Assembly (NCBI GenBank): GCA_903907985.1
Contig: CAIVQG010000026.1
Location: 1-64,000, forward strand
Length of the DNA stretch: 64,000 bases
Source of the DNA: an uncultured delta proteobacterium
GTDB taxonomy: Bacteria; Desulfobacterota; Syntrophia; Syntrophales; Smithellaceae
Direction of reading: 5' to 3'
Shown: in pieces, positions 34,578 to 43,783 of the stretch
Layout of the letters: each line of letters begins with the position of its first letter
Numbering within the stretch: position 1 is the stretch's first letter
Notes under the pieces: model-generated
What the model saw: the letters and a program-made list of their open reading frames with translations, nothing else
Database searches by the model: none
Told to the model about the DNA's origin: nothing
Made by a program: the position numbers and the translations under genes

Positions 34578-36068
34578 ATGCAAACAGTCCGTGTAGCATT
34601 AGTTTCGTTTTTGGTGAACAGCATCAATATCAGGACACTTGCTTCCTATATCAAGGCTGATAGCTATGAGACGTACTGTTTTTTTTGCCCTGATTCATTT
34701 AATGAGTCTAATCTGGCAGAGCTAATCCGCATTTTAAAGGAAAAGGAAATAGGTCTCATCGGTATCAGTCTGGTGACAGATGATTATCAATCAGCTGTTG
34801 AGTTGACCAGCGCAATAAAAAAAGAAATCAATATACCCGTTATCTGGGGAGGAGCCCATGTTAACGTCATGCCCGAGGAATGTTTACTCCATGCGGATAT
34901 GATTTGCAGAGGCGAAGGAGAAGAAGCCCTTCTTGATCTTGTAAAAGTTCTGTCAACACAGGAAAAAATAATACCTGATATAAAGAATATTTGGTTTAAA
35001 ACAGAAAACGGTATTGTAAAAAATGAATTACGAAGCCTCGAAGAAAATCTCGACAAATATCCTTTCCCCGATTTTGATTTGTCTTCCCAGTATGTGATGA
35101 ATGCAAAGGGATTTGAACAATTGCGTGAAGAACATTTAAATGGTGAATACAGTTTAATGAGTTCCCGCGGTTGCCCATATAGTTGTAATTATTGCTACAA
35201 TAGCTATCGCAGAAAACATTATCATGGGAAAGGTAAATACCTAAGAAAGAGAAGTATTGAAAATGTTATTCAAGAACTCATTCAAGCAAAGCAGATATTT
35301 AAGAATTTATCGCAAGTTAATTTTTGGGATGATAGTTTTGTGGCACGCAAGGTCGATGAATTCAACTTGTTCAGTGATTTGTATGCAAAGAAAATTAAAC
35401 TGCCATTTTTTGCCTTAATCGAACCGATGGCATTTGATTATGAAAAGATCAAGCTTCTAAAAAAATGTGGATTGAGCAAACTTCAGGTAGGGATACAATC
35501 CGGGAGTGAGCGAGTAAACCGCGATGTATACAATAGACCGGTGTCCAATAAGAAAATTGTCGAGGTAGCTCATCTTATAAAGCAGTTAGGGGTTGCGGCA
35601 GTGTATGATTTCATCTTCAACAATCCCTATGAAAAAAGTGAAGATATTAAGCAAACCATTGAATTGTTGCTTAAGTTTCCCAGGCCTCTTTATTTACAAG
35701 GATATAATCTGATTTTCTATCCCGGGACGATAATTACGGAGAAAGCCCTGGCCGATGGTTTTATCACTGATAATAGTGCTGATATTTTTTCTAGTATTCA
35801 AAATCCCGTCAATTCGCCTACTGCAATGAAAACTGGTGCGGTCGTCAGTAACCGCTTCTACTCAGTTAATTATGATTCAAAAGAAAAGGACTATCTGAAT
35901 TTAGTATTTTCTCTTCTGTGCTTTAACTATATTCCACATTGGCTCATTGGATTTTTTATCAGATCAGAGTCGCGATTCCATGAGCTGTTAATTAAAACAA
36001 TAATTAAATCATATGAAAAATTATCTCAACTGAAGAGAGCCAAATTGTTTGTTGAAAAATGTGCGTAA
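34578..36068 (+). CDS. B12-binding-domain radical SAM protein
   Basis: I choose ATG 34578 (496 residues) over the TTG at 34545, which lies inside the upstream gene. Residues 1-140 form a Rossmann-like domain of the cobalamin-binding type (GISLVTDDYQSA, PVIWGGAHVNVMPEE, CRGEGEEALLDL), though the DxHxxG ligand motif is not seen. SRGCPYSCNYCYNS gives the CxxxCxxC cluster site. FWDDSFVARK, VGIQSGSERVNRDVYNR and FIFNNPYE are usual barrel segments. Such proteins catalyse C- or P-methylation or other radical chemistry. The absent His makes base-on binding of B12 doubtful. Confidence 0.75.
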   Translation: MQTVRVALVSFLVNSINIRTLASYIKADSYETYCFFCPDSFNESNLAELIRILKEKEIGLIGISLVTDDYQSAVELTSAIKKEINIPVIWGGAHVNVMPEECLLHADMICRGEGEEALLDLVKVLSTQEKIIPDIKNIWFKTENGIVKNELRSLEENLDKYPFPDFDLSSQYVMNAKGFEQLREEHLNGEYSLMSSRGCPYSCNYCYNSYRRKHYHGKGKYLRKRSIENVIQELIQAKQIFKNLSQVNFWDDSFVARKVDEFNLFSDLYAKKIKLPFFALIEPMAFDYEKIKLLKKCGLSKLQVGIQSGSERVNRDVYNRPVSNKKIVEVAHLIKQLGVAAVYDFIFNNPYEKSEDIKQTIELLLKFPRPLYLQGYNLIFYPGTIITEKALADGFITDNSADIFSSIQNPVNSPTAMKTGAVVSNRFYSVNYDSKEKDYLNLVFSLLCFNYIPHWLIGFFIRSESRFHELLIKTIIKSYEKLSQLKRAKLFVEKCA

Positions 36069-36113
36069 TAATATTTCAGATAGTTACAAATTATTCAGTT
36101 GGTCCTCTTAATC

Positions 36114-37082
36114 ATGTGCCATGAGTCCTTAAATTTAAATCACGGAAAGGACGCCGAATTCTATGATAATTGGTATGCAAGTGGATATATGGATGAGTGG
36201 CCCGCTGATAAAAAAGAGCGTATCTTTGAAATTATCACTGCATTGAATCTTCCCGAAACCGGAGAGGCTCTTGATTATGGATGTGGTAATGGAGTTTTTA
36301 CAGAAGTAATAAAAAAAGCCTTACCCCGCTGGAATGTATTCGGGTGTGATATAAGTTCTGTTGCTATCGATAATGCCCGGAATCGGTATTCGGACTGCAC
36401 ATTTTTTGTGCCATCTGACAACAATCCCATTAATAGAAAATTCGACTTCCTGTTGTCACATCACGTCTTAGAGCATGTATCTAATATTGCTGATTCCTGG
36501 AAGGATATTAACCAGTATGTGAAAAAAAATGCTTCTCTCTTAATCATATTACCTTGTGGTAACCAGGGAAGTTTTGAGCACAGGATGTGTATGCTTAAAA
36601 AAGATGGAATTGATTATAATTCAGGTGGCCGGTTTTTTTTTGAGGATAAAAGTCATCTCAGAAGATTGACAACAAAACAAATGAACGATTTTGCCATCCT
36701 GTATGGCTTTACATTAGCAGACGATTATTATAGCAGTCAATTCTACGGTGCAATTAATTGGATTACTTCTTCAAGTATTTCCTTTATAATTAATTCAACA
36801 AGGATTGAAAAAACTATAGATACAATTGCCGCTTTAGAGATGATGGGTTTACGCCTATTATTATCATTGTTAAAAATATTAAGATTTCCAGCTAATACTA
36901 TAGATTATAAAAAGCAATTGATGAGTCGGGGGAAATATTATTTCCTTTCTGTTGCGCTCTTAATGTTTTATCCCCTGTCAAAAATTACCAATTTCTATTT
37001 ACAGCATAAGTCGGATTTGGAATGGAAAAATGATAGAAACAAAAAAAACGGGAGTGAGATGTATCTTTATTATGAAAGATAA
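36114..37082 (+). CDS. SAM-dependent methyltransferase with C-terminal hydrophobic region
   Basis: The 322-residue protein (ATG 36114; an in-frame TTG at 36099 is less likely) has EALDYGCGNGVFTEVIKKALP (motif I), VFGCDISSVAIDNAR (motif II) and FDFLLSHHVLEHVSNIADSW. The last 100 residues contain hydrophobic stretches (MMGLRLLLSLLKILRF and YYFLSVALLMFYPLSKI) that may bind the membrane. Methyltransferases with such tails can act on lipid-linked glycans. Substrate unknown. Confidence 0.7.
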   Translation: MCHESLNLNHGKDAEFYDNWYASGYMDEWPADKKERIFEIITALNLPETGEALDYGCGNGVFTEVIKKALPRWNVFGCDISSVAIDNARNRYSDCTFFVPSDNNPINRKFDFLLSHHVLEHVSNIADSWKDINQYVKKNASLLIILPCGNQGSFEHRMCMLKKDGIDYNSGGRFFFEDKSHLRRLTTKQMNDFAILYGFTLADDYYSSQFYGAINWITSSSISFIINSTRIEKTIDTIAALEMMGLRLLLSLLKILRFPANTIDYKKQLMSRGKYYFLSVALLMFYPLSKITNFYLQHKSDLEWKNDRNKKNGSEMYLYYER

Positions 37083-37101
37083 TATATTTCAGCATGTTTA
37101 A

Positions 37102-38073
37102 ATGAATGATCTTGTGAGTATAATAGTGACTAGCTACAACCATGCAGAATATTTGGATCAGCGCATGGAGAGCCTGCTTAATCAAACATATCCGAATATC
37201 GAAATCATAGTAGTCGATGATTGTTCGACCGATTGTAGTGCTGTCATTCTAAATAAATACAATAATCTTCCTCATGTACAAATTGTATTGCTAAGTGAAA
37301 ATCATGGTCATGCGAATGCTTCTAATTTGGGTATCAGTTTGAGTCATGGTGATTTTCTGATGTTTGCCGAATGTGACGATTTCAATGAACCAACTCATGT
37401 AAAGACACTGCTTGATAACATGATCAATGATGAAAATGTCGGAGTGGCATATTGTAGAAGTAAAATTGTAGATGAAAAAGGCAGAGTAATAGGGGACGAT
37501 TTTGAAGGACAGCAGAAGTCGTTTAAAAAACTATGTTCACATAATACGATAATTCCAAGACATAAAATGCAACGGTTCTTGTTAGGTTCCTGCATTATAC
37601 CCAATATGAGCGCTGCTATGATCAGAAAAAAACATGTTGATCATATAAAAGGTTTTTGCTCAACGTATAAAGTCTGTGCTGACTGGGATTTTTGGTGTCG
37701 AATTGCCGATGCTTGCGATTTCTTTTATGCATCTGAGTCATTAAATAATTTCAGAACTCATGATACTACCGTCAGAAGTACTTCTAAGGCCGATGTGCTG
37801 GTATCAGAAGTATTTCAACTTTTATACAATGCCGCTGCAAGAACTGAATTGACTGGAATTGAAAGGTGTATATTTAGAATCAATATGGGTTATGTTTTGG
37901 CTTTTTACATTACCCACAATTGCCTTGGAAAATTTAAGAATATTATGAACGTATTGAAAATAGGGATGTCGTTTGAAAAGCCTATTATTTTTTACTTGTT
38001 ATTTGGTTTTCCAAAAGTGCTGTTCCAAAGATTTAATCCGAAGTTTTTTGCATTATTCAATCCGGCAAAATAA
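37102..38073 (+). CDS. Glycosyltransferase family 2
   Basis: The 323-residue protein opens VSIIVTSYNHAEYLDQRMESLLNQTYPNIEIIVVDDCSTD, a standard GT2 nucleotide-binding half, with FAECDD as the metal site and DWDFWCRIADACDFFYASESLNNFRTHD as the acceptor half; that last part (W-x-x-R-I and Y-R-x-H) recurs in O-antigen GT2 enzymes. It is the first of three successive GT2 genes. Donor and linkage are unknown. Confidence 0.8.
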   Translation: MNDLVSIIVTSYNHAEYLDQRMESLLNQTYPNIEIIVVDDCSTDCSAVILNKYNNLPHVQIVLLSENHGHANASNLGISLSHGDFLMFAECDDFNEPTHVKTLLDNMINDENVGVAYCRSKIVDEKGRVIGDDFEGQQKSFKKLCSHNTIIPRHKMQRFLLGSCIIPNMSAAMIRKKHVDHIKGFCSTYKVCADWDFWCRIADACDFFYASESLNNFRTHDTTVRSTSKADVLVSEVFQLLYNAAARTELTGIERCIFRINMGYVLAFYITHNCLGKFKNIMNVLKIGMSFEKPIIFYLLFGFPKVLFQRFNPKFFALFNPAK

Positions 38074-38095
38074 AACAAAATAATTAGTTGTCTGA

Positions 38096-38923
38096 ATGAA
38101 CTCACCATTAGTATCAATAATTGTACCCTCATATAATGCTTCGCAATATTTGCCGGAAATGATCGATTCCGTAATAAATCAGACTTATCGGAACTGGGAA
38201 ATGTTAATCGTTGACGATGGGTCAACAGATAACACTTTATCTATAGCTCAAGGTTTTGCAGCTAAAGATCCAAGGATTAAGGTTTTTCCGCTAGGCTATA
38301 ACAGTGGTGGCCCCGCAAAACCTAGAAATTACGCTATGCAGATTGCCGAAGGAAGTTATCTTGCTTTTCTAGATGCTGATGATCTTTGGTTGCCGCAAAA
38401 ACTTGAGAAACAGGTTGAGTTCTTAGAAAACAATCAAGATATTTTTTTGTTATATTCAAAATGTATAATCGAAAGAAATGGTGTCCAATTGGGCATAGCT
38501 CCACAAAAACCCCAAAAGGGACATATTTTTAATTATTTATTCTTGCATTTCAATATAATAGATTGTTTAACAGTCGTTATGAGAAATAGAAAAGAAAAAA
38601 ATATTTATTTTTTTGATGAAGATAGAAGACTTATTGCAGTTGAGGATTTTGCAATGTGGGTATTTATTTCTTACTATGAAAAAATATCATTTATAGACGA
38701 ACCTCTGGCAATTTATAGGGTACACTCAAAAGGAATATCGTTTGGAGCATTTTCCAATTTTAAAAAATGCAAATTAGTTTTAAAAAAATTTAGTCCATTT
38801 GTGGCTAAATTAACATTATACAAGGCATTATTTAATTTTTATCGAACGCTGATATATGTTGGTATTATGGTTACATTGATTTCGGTAAAGAAAATTATTG
38901 TAGACGGCGCTATCAATAAGTAA
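38096..38923 (+). CDS. Glycosyltransferase family 2
   Basis: The 275-residue protein has VSIIVPSYNASQYLPEMIDSVINQTY and LIVDDGSTDNTL, then AFLDADDLWLPQKLEKQV with the D-x-D metal site. VEDFAMWVFISYYEKISFIDEPLAIYRVHSKGIS is the usual acceptor region with conserved Y-R-x-H. The last 30 residues are hydrophobic and may be membrane-bound. A short gap of 22 bases separates it from the preceding GT gene. Codon use is AT-rich. Confidence 0.8.
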   Translation: MNSPLVSIIVPSYNASQYLPEMIDSVINQTYRNWEMLIVDDGSTDNTLSIAQGFAAKDPRIKVFPLGYNSGGPAKPRNYAMQIAEGSYLAFLDADDLWLPQKLEKQVEFLENNQDIFLLYSKCIIERNGVQLGIAPQKPQKGHIFNYLFLHFNIIDCLTVVMRNRKEKNIYFFDEDRRLIAVEDFAMWVFISYYEKISFIDEPLAIYRVHSKGISFGAFSNFKKCKLVLKKFSPFVAKLTLYKALFNFYRTLIYVGIMVTLISVKKIIVDGAINK

Positions 38924-38951
38924 ATTATTTATTCCCAAAGAGGATTATCAC

Positions 38952-39836
38952 GTGAAAATGTCATTCATTATAGCGTCAATTGACAGAGACCAAGAACTGC
39001 AACAATGCATTACTTCTATTGAAAAAGCGCATGAATACAGACAGGATATTTCAATAGAGATTTTGGTTGTTATCCAAAAAACTAAACAAGAAAAAAAGAT
39101 AAATATCCGTTATCCTCAATATATTGCTTTCTACTACATAGATGGCGTTGGTTTGTCTTTGGCTAGAAATTTTGCAATTGGAAAATGTAAAGGAGATTAC
39201 CTTGTATTTATAGACGATGACGCAACAATCAGCGAAACTTTTATTGAAATATTGTTAAAAAATATTTCAAGATTTAATAATGTTAATGCATTTTGTGGCA
39301 AGCTTATCGATTCTGCGCAAAACATTCCTTTTTCACCTCTTTTTTTGCGCGACAAAGTTAAAAAGTTAAATCGATTTGATTACCAGTATTTCATGGGTAG
39401 TGCTCATGTATTAAGCAGAAGAGTAATTAACAAAATAGGGTGTTACGATGAAAACTTTGGTGTGGGTGCGAAGTATTATGGTTCCGAAGAAAGCGACATT
39501 TTTTTTCGATTAAAGGCGGCTAATGAGCACGTATTATATTTACCCGATTTAATTTTTTTCCACCCTATCCCTAAAGCGCTTCCTCTCTATGTATATAATT
39601 ATGCATATGCATTTGGAGCGGTTCTTACAAAAAGTTCTCTCAACGATAAAGCCTATTTATTTGTGTACGGTATTATAGCTATGAAAATAGCAGCAAAAGC
39701 ATTTATTCGAATATTACAGAAATTGCTTCTGAAGGGTATATATAAAGAAAAAGATGAAAAATACCATTATAGTTCTGTGCTAAATGGAACATTTCAAGGA
39801 ATTAAAGATTTCATCTGTAGAGAAAGCAGTTCTTGA
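38952..39836 (+). CDS. Glycosyltransferase family 2
   Basis: The 294-residue protein starts at GTG 38952, which is seven bases after AGAGGA; the ATG at 38958 is too far. It has SFIIASIDRDQELQQCI, GVGLSLARNFAIGKCKGDYLVFIDDDATIS (metal site D-D-D) and FMGSAHVLSRRVINKIGCYDENFGVGAKYYGSEESDIFFRL, the galactosyltransferase-like second half. Family GT2 with an inverting mechanism is expected. The acceptor is unknown. Confidence 0.8.
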   Translation: MKMSFIIASIDRDQELQQCITSIEKAHEYRQDISIEILVVIQKTKQEKKINIRYPQYIAFYYIDGVGLSLARNFAIGKCKGDYLVFIDDDATISETFIEILLKNISRFNNVNAFCGKLIDSAQNIPFSPLFLRDKVKKLNRFDYQYFMGSAHVLSRRVINKIGCYDENFGVGAKYYGSEESDIFFRLKAANEHVLYLPDLIFFHPIPKALPLYVYNYAYAFGAVLTKSSLNDKAYLFVYGIIAMKIAAKAFIRILQKLLLKGIYKEKDEKYHYSSVLNGTFQGIKDFICRESSS

Positions 39837-39945
39837 ATTCTAGAATTATTTCCTACAAACAATTAATTACCTTAAGATGTCTGAATCCAAGGACTCTCTG
39901 GTTGCCAATAAATCAATGCTTGTGATCGTATAACTATAAATAAAT

Positions 39946-41496
39946 ATGAATAATCAGATACAAACTGTTCTAGTAAATACTAAACATGTGTGGTGCATAT
40001 TAATGGCAATTGTCCTTTTAGGTTTGGCTATAAGGTTATATGGCGTTAATATGCCGTTAGTTGAAAGTCATCAAGTGCGCCAGGCCCAGACGGCAATGAT
40101 GGCTCGTAATTTATTCGATGATAATATGGATATATTTCATACTCGCCTTGATTATTTTGGTAATGTTCCTGGCTATATTATAATGGAATTTCCTTTAATG
40201 CACGGTATAGCGGCGTTGCTATATTATCTCTTCGGGGTGCATGAGACAATCGGTCGACTTGTAAACGTATCTTTTTCCATCGGAGCTATGTTCTTAATGT
40301 TTGGCCTCGCACGTCAATTTTTACCAGTAGTTGGTGCTTTTGCAGCATTGGCTTTGTATGCATTTTCGCCGATGAATATTTTCTTTAGCCGGGCATTTAT
40401 GCCGGAAGCATCAATGATGTTTTTTATCGTAGGCGCAATTTATTTTTTTTTAAAATGGTTAGACAGACAAACTCTGCTTTTATACTCGACTGCAATAATA
40501 TTTGCGGCCTTTGCCTGCTTGACGAAGCCAACTGCAGCCATATTATTTGTGCCAATACTTACCGCTTGGTTTCTTAAATATAGGTGGACACTGTTTAGAC
40601 GATCTGAATTCTGGCTTTACATGTTGTTGGCGACGGTACCATTAATTTTTTGGGGTGCTTATGCTAACTACTTCAATGCAATGCAATCTTATATTCCAAG
40701 TGGCTTTGGCGGTAATTGGCTAGAGCTGATTAAATCGCGGGGTATCACCAATCACTGGTTTGATCCTGCGTTTTACGTATTTGTGGGAGGGTCAATTATC
40801 CTTATCCTCTTGACTCCGCTTGGTTTTGCAGGTACGGCTATTGGAGTATTTATATGTACGGGTGATCGATGTAGGATATTATATTTATGGTTGGGTGCAA
40901 TAATTGTTTATTTCTTTGTATTTTCCGGAGCAAATGCTGGGCATATATATTATCATTTACCGCTTCTTCCACTAGCGGCAATTTTTTTCGGTTTTGCAGT
41001 CGAATGGCTTCTGCATAAAAAAGACTTCTTAAAGGAAATATTTAAAAGGAAATCAATTGTCTGGTTGGGGTCAGGTCTTCTTCTGGCAATTTTTATTTCC
41101 TATGGAATAGGTTATTATAAATATTTTCAATATATGTACAGCAACAGAATGCCTTATGTATTGGAAGTTTCTGAAATTATTAAAAAGCTAGCACCCCCAA
41201 ATCTAGTTGTTGTTTTGAACCAGCCGGGCGCTGAACCAACTGTGTTTTCGTATTATTCTCAAAGCAAAGTATTTTTTTTTAGACCTTTACTCGAATACGA
41301 TTCAATTGCAGACATAGAATATCTACGCACTCAAGGAGCGACAACATATGTGGCATTAGATACGAAATATGGTAGTGGCGTTCATGAGACACAAAAAAAT
41401 AAATTATTCTGGCAATATTTAAATAAGAAATACAAACTGGTTATGTTAACTAGTCACTATATGGTTGTTGACTTAAAAGATGGAGGTAGGAAATGA
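39946..41496 (+). CDS. GT39/ArnT-like membrane glycosyltransferase
   Basis: The 516-residue protein has about ten to twelve membrane helices. The first periplasmic loop contains the acidic ESHQVRQAQTAMMARNLFDD, the position of the catalytic Asp/Glu in PMT-type GT-C enzymes, and RAFMPEASMMFFI follows. GT-C enzymes use polyprenyl-phosphate sugars on the periplasmic side. DPM1-like genes at 42994 and 43784 could make such donors. It probably adds a side branch to lipid-linked or polymerised O-antigen. It overlaps the next gene by four bases. Confidence 0.75.
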   Translation: MNNQIQTVLVNTKHVWCILMAIVLLGLAIRLYGVNMPLVESHQVRQAQTAMMARNLFDDNMDIFHTRLDYFGNVPGYIIMEFPLMHGIAALLYYLFGVHETIGRLVNVSFSIGAMFLMFGLARQFLPVVGAFAALALYAFSPMNIFFSRAFMPEASMMFFIVGAIYFFLKWLDRQTLLLYSTAIIFAAFACLTKPTAAILFVPILTAWFLKYRWTLFRRSEFWLYMLLATVPLIFWGAYANYFNAMQSYIPSGFGGNWLELIKSRGITNHWFDPAFYVFVGGSIILILLTPLGFAGTAIGVFICTGDRCRILYLWLGAIIVYFFVFSGANAGHIYYHLPLLPLAAIFFGFAVEWLLHKKDFLKEIFKRKSIVWLGSGLLLAIFISYGIGYYKYFQYMYSNRMPYVLEVSEIIKKLAPPNLVVVLNQPGAEPTVFSYYSQSKVFFFRPLLEYDSIADIEYLRTQGATTYVALDTKYGSGVHETQKNKLFWQYLNKKYKLVMLTSHYMVVDLKDGGRK

Positions 41497-41933
41497 CGAT
41501 ACCACAATTATTCGAAGGTGGCCTTGCCATGGATGATCGCGGTGAAGTTGGATTTGCAAATGATTTTAAATTTGACGGGGTAAAACGTTTTTATTCTGTT
41601 GCTAATTACAGATCTGGTTTTATTCGGGCTTGGCATGCCCACAAACGGGAGTCTAAATATGTGACGGTTGTAAAAGGATCGGCACTGGTTGGAGCGGTCG
41701 AGGTCGATAATTGGGAAAATCCATCGAAGGACAGCAAAGTATGGCGCTATGTCCTTGCGGAGCACAAACCTTCTGTACTTTTTATTCCAGCCGGATATGC
41801 AAATGGTTTTATGTCTCTTACTGCAGACACAAAACTGATTTTCTTTTCCACATCATCTCTTGAAGAAACGCAAGGTGATGATATCCGTTTTGATGCTTAC
41901 TACTGGAATCCATGGCAGATACTAGAACGATAG
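41493..41933 (+). CDS. RmlC-like cupin, sugar 3,5-epimerase-like
   Basis: The 146-residue protein is a single beta-barrel resembling a short dTDP-4-dehydrorhamnose 3,5-epimerase: DDRGEVGFAND, RFYSVANYRSGFIRAWHAHKRESKYVTVVKGSALV, and VLFIPAGYANGFMSLTADTKLIFFSTS. His in WHAHK is at the catalytic place of RmlC. At 146 residues it is shorter than RmlC (about 180), as are ketoisomerases and lone 3- or 5-epimerases. It probably epimerises a keto-deoxysugar then processed by the adjacent SDR and C-methyltransferase. Confidence 0.7.
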   Translation: MTIPQLFEGGLAMDDRGEVGFANDFKFDGVKRFYSVANYRSGFIRAWHAHKRESKYVTVVKGSALVGAVEVDNWENPSKDSKVWRYVLAEHKPSVLFIPAGYANGFMSLTADTKLIFFSTSSLEETQGDDIRFDAYYWNPWQILER

Positions 41934-42006
41934 AAGTTTTAATGTTGCAAAGCTTATCAGAGCTAAATATCATTGTTTATATAAAAGCTGTAATGGAGGT
42001 GTCGTT

Positions 42007-42981
42007 ATTAAAGTCTTAATTGTTGGTGGGGCTGGTTATATTGGAGGTGCCCTTACAGACATATTGATCAAGTCAGAGCATGATATTCTTGTATATGACT
42101 TGTTGTTATATGAGGAATCATACAGGAAACCAATTCCGTTTATCTATGGCGATATCCGCGATAAAGCTAAACTAAAGCCATACCTGGATTGGGCCGATGT
42201 CGTTGTCTGGTTGGCAGCTTTGGTTGGCGATCCCGCTTGTACTTTAAATGAGTCATTGACAGTCGATATTAACACTAACAGCATTCAATTTTTGAAGGAT
42301 AATTTCAAAGGTCGAATTATTTACATGTCATCTTGCTCTGTATATGGGGCAGGAGATGATGTTCTAACTGAAAACTCGAAGCTAAGACCTCTTTCTTTAT
42401 ATGCAAAAGGAAAAATTGAAGCTGAAGAAATACTAGCGGATTCAAAGGCTATATGCTTCAGGCTTGGAACATTGCAGGGAATCAGCGATTGTTTCTCAAG
42501 AATCAGATTTGATCTGGTTGTGAACACTCTGGTAATGAGGGCTGTTTTTCACAACAAAGTTGTTGTCTTTGGGGGTGAGCAGTATCGTCCGCTCTTGCAC
42601 GTTCGTGATGTTGCTAAAGCAATTTCTATGGTCCTTGATAAGGAGAATACCGGCATCTATAATTTGCATACCGAAAATATGGCTATTATTGATATGGCTA
42701 AGCGGATTCAGAGTTATTTCCCGGAATTGGGAATTGATGCAACCGAAGCTATGTTTCAAGATAACAGAAATTATAAGGTCTCAAGTAATAAGGCTCGAAA
42801 AGAATGGGGATTTAATCCTACCTTAACTATTGATGATGCCATTATTGAATTAAAAGAACTCCTGGAGCAGGGTCGGGTGAAAAATGCGTTTCTTAATCGT
42901 TTTTCAAACTATCTGTATCTTCGACCTTTGGTAGAAGAGCATGTCTCACCACTTGGCAAAGAAATAAAGATGAATTTATGA
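42007..42981 (+). CDS. NAD-dependent epimerase/dehydratase with an apparent ATT start
   Basis: The reading frame opens after a stop at 41923 and has no ATG, GTG or TTG before 42064. The family N-terminus KVLIVGGAGYIGGALTD begins right after an ATT codon at 42007, and a GGAGG (41995-41999) sits seven bases upstream of it. Starting at TTG 42064 would remove the NAD-binding G-G-x-G-Y-I-G. The 324-residue product is an extended SDR with MSSCSVYGAG, LYAKGK (Tyr and Lys) and LLHVRDVAKAI. It is probably a sugar-nucleotide 4-epimerase or reductase. An ATT start or a start-loss or sequencing error are alternatives. Confidence 0.7.
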   Translation: MKVLIVGGAGYIGGALTDILIKSEHDILVYDLLLYEESYRKPIPFIYGDIRDKAKLKPYLDWADVVVWLAALVGDPACTLNESLTVDINTNSIQFLKDNFKGRIIYMSSCSVYGAGDDVLTENSKLRPLSLYAKGKIEAEEILADSKAICFRLGTLQGISDCFSRIRFDLVVNTLVMRAVFHNKVVVFGGEQYRPLLHVRDVAKAISMVLDKENTGIYNLHTENMAIIDMAKRIQSYFPELGIDATEAMFQDNRNYKVSSNKARKEWGFNPTLTIDDAIIELKELLEQGRVKNAFLNRFSNYLYLRPLVEEHVSPLGKEIKMNL

Positions 42982-42993
42982 GGTCGTTTATTT

Positions 42994-43719
42994 ATGAATG
43001 AACTTTCTATATTAGTGCCATGTCCATCAAATATTGATTCTCTTCCAGGTTTTATAGATGTTTTAAGCCAGTATCTGATGACAAACCCGGCTGATGCAGA
43101 AGTTATCATAATAACGAATGAGAATGAAAAATCAATCATTTCCGTTGCTGATTATATCCAGAAAAAATACCCCTGGTTGAAGTTGCGTTTGCTGCAAAAA
43201 AAAGGTGAATCCAATCCCTATGGTGCATTAATTCGTTTTGGGTTGGCCTATTCATTAAGCCGCTATGCTGTTATAGTTTCACCTTATGGGGAAGATGACA
43301 TCAGCATTATTAATGAAATGCTAGGGTTAATAAGAAAAGGCGCTCAAGTGGTACAGGCTAGTCGATATTCTTCGCCAGATGATTGGAGCACAGTTCCAGT
43401 AAGATTTCGAATTTATCAGTATGTGTACCGTTTTTTAACAAAATTAATGACAGGACTCAATATAAGCGATTCAACCTATGGGTTTAAAATGTTTGACAGA
43501 GTATTTATTCAATCATTGGGATTGATGCAAAACGGTTACAGCATTTGTCCTGAAATTACCCTTAAAGCTCTTCTTGCCGGAGGTAAAGTTACTTATATAT
43601 CATCTCGATTTAAGACCATACCTTTTAATAAAGGGTTTAGGCTATATAAAGAAGGAGCAGGGTACGCTTGGCTATTGATTAGAAGTTTTCTCCATAGAAT
43701 AGGCATCTTTTGGTTTTAA
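42994..43719 (+). CDS. Glycosyltransferase family 2, DPM1-like
   Basis: The 241-residue protein resembles dolichyl-phosphate mannose synthase-type GT2 enzymes: LSILVPCPSNIDSLPGFID, AEVIIITNENE, VVQASRYSS, RFLTKLMTGLNISDSTYGFKMFDRVFI (the D-x-x-x-G-F-[KR] block) and ITLKALLAGGKVTYI. It lacks the usual V-D-D near residue 40 (ITNENE instead), so the donor site differs from the following paralogue. It may make a polyprenyl-phosphate sugar for the GT39 protein, or be a degenerate partner. Confidence 0.65.
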   Translation: MNELSILVPCPSNIDSLPGFIDVLSQYLMTNPADAEVIIITNENEKSIISVADYIQKKYPWLKLRLLQKKGESNPYGALIRFGLAYSLSRYAVIVSPYGEDDISIINEMLGLIRKGAQVVQASRYSSPDDWSTVPVRFRIYQYVYRFLTKLMTGLNISDSTYGFKMFDRVFIQSLGLMQNGYSICPEITLKALLAGGKVTYISSRFKTIPFNKGFRLYKEGAGYAWLLIRSFLHRIGIFWF

Positions 43720-43783
43720 CCATTTTTGATAATCAGAATTATTGCTTAAAGTAGTTACCGATATAAGGAGCTATTGCATATCC

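Noticed and set aside
42064..42981. Epimerase gene starting at TTG 42064
   Set aside because: This start would delete the NAD-binding glycine motif that is in frame just upstream.
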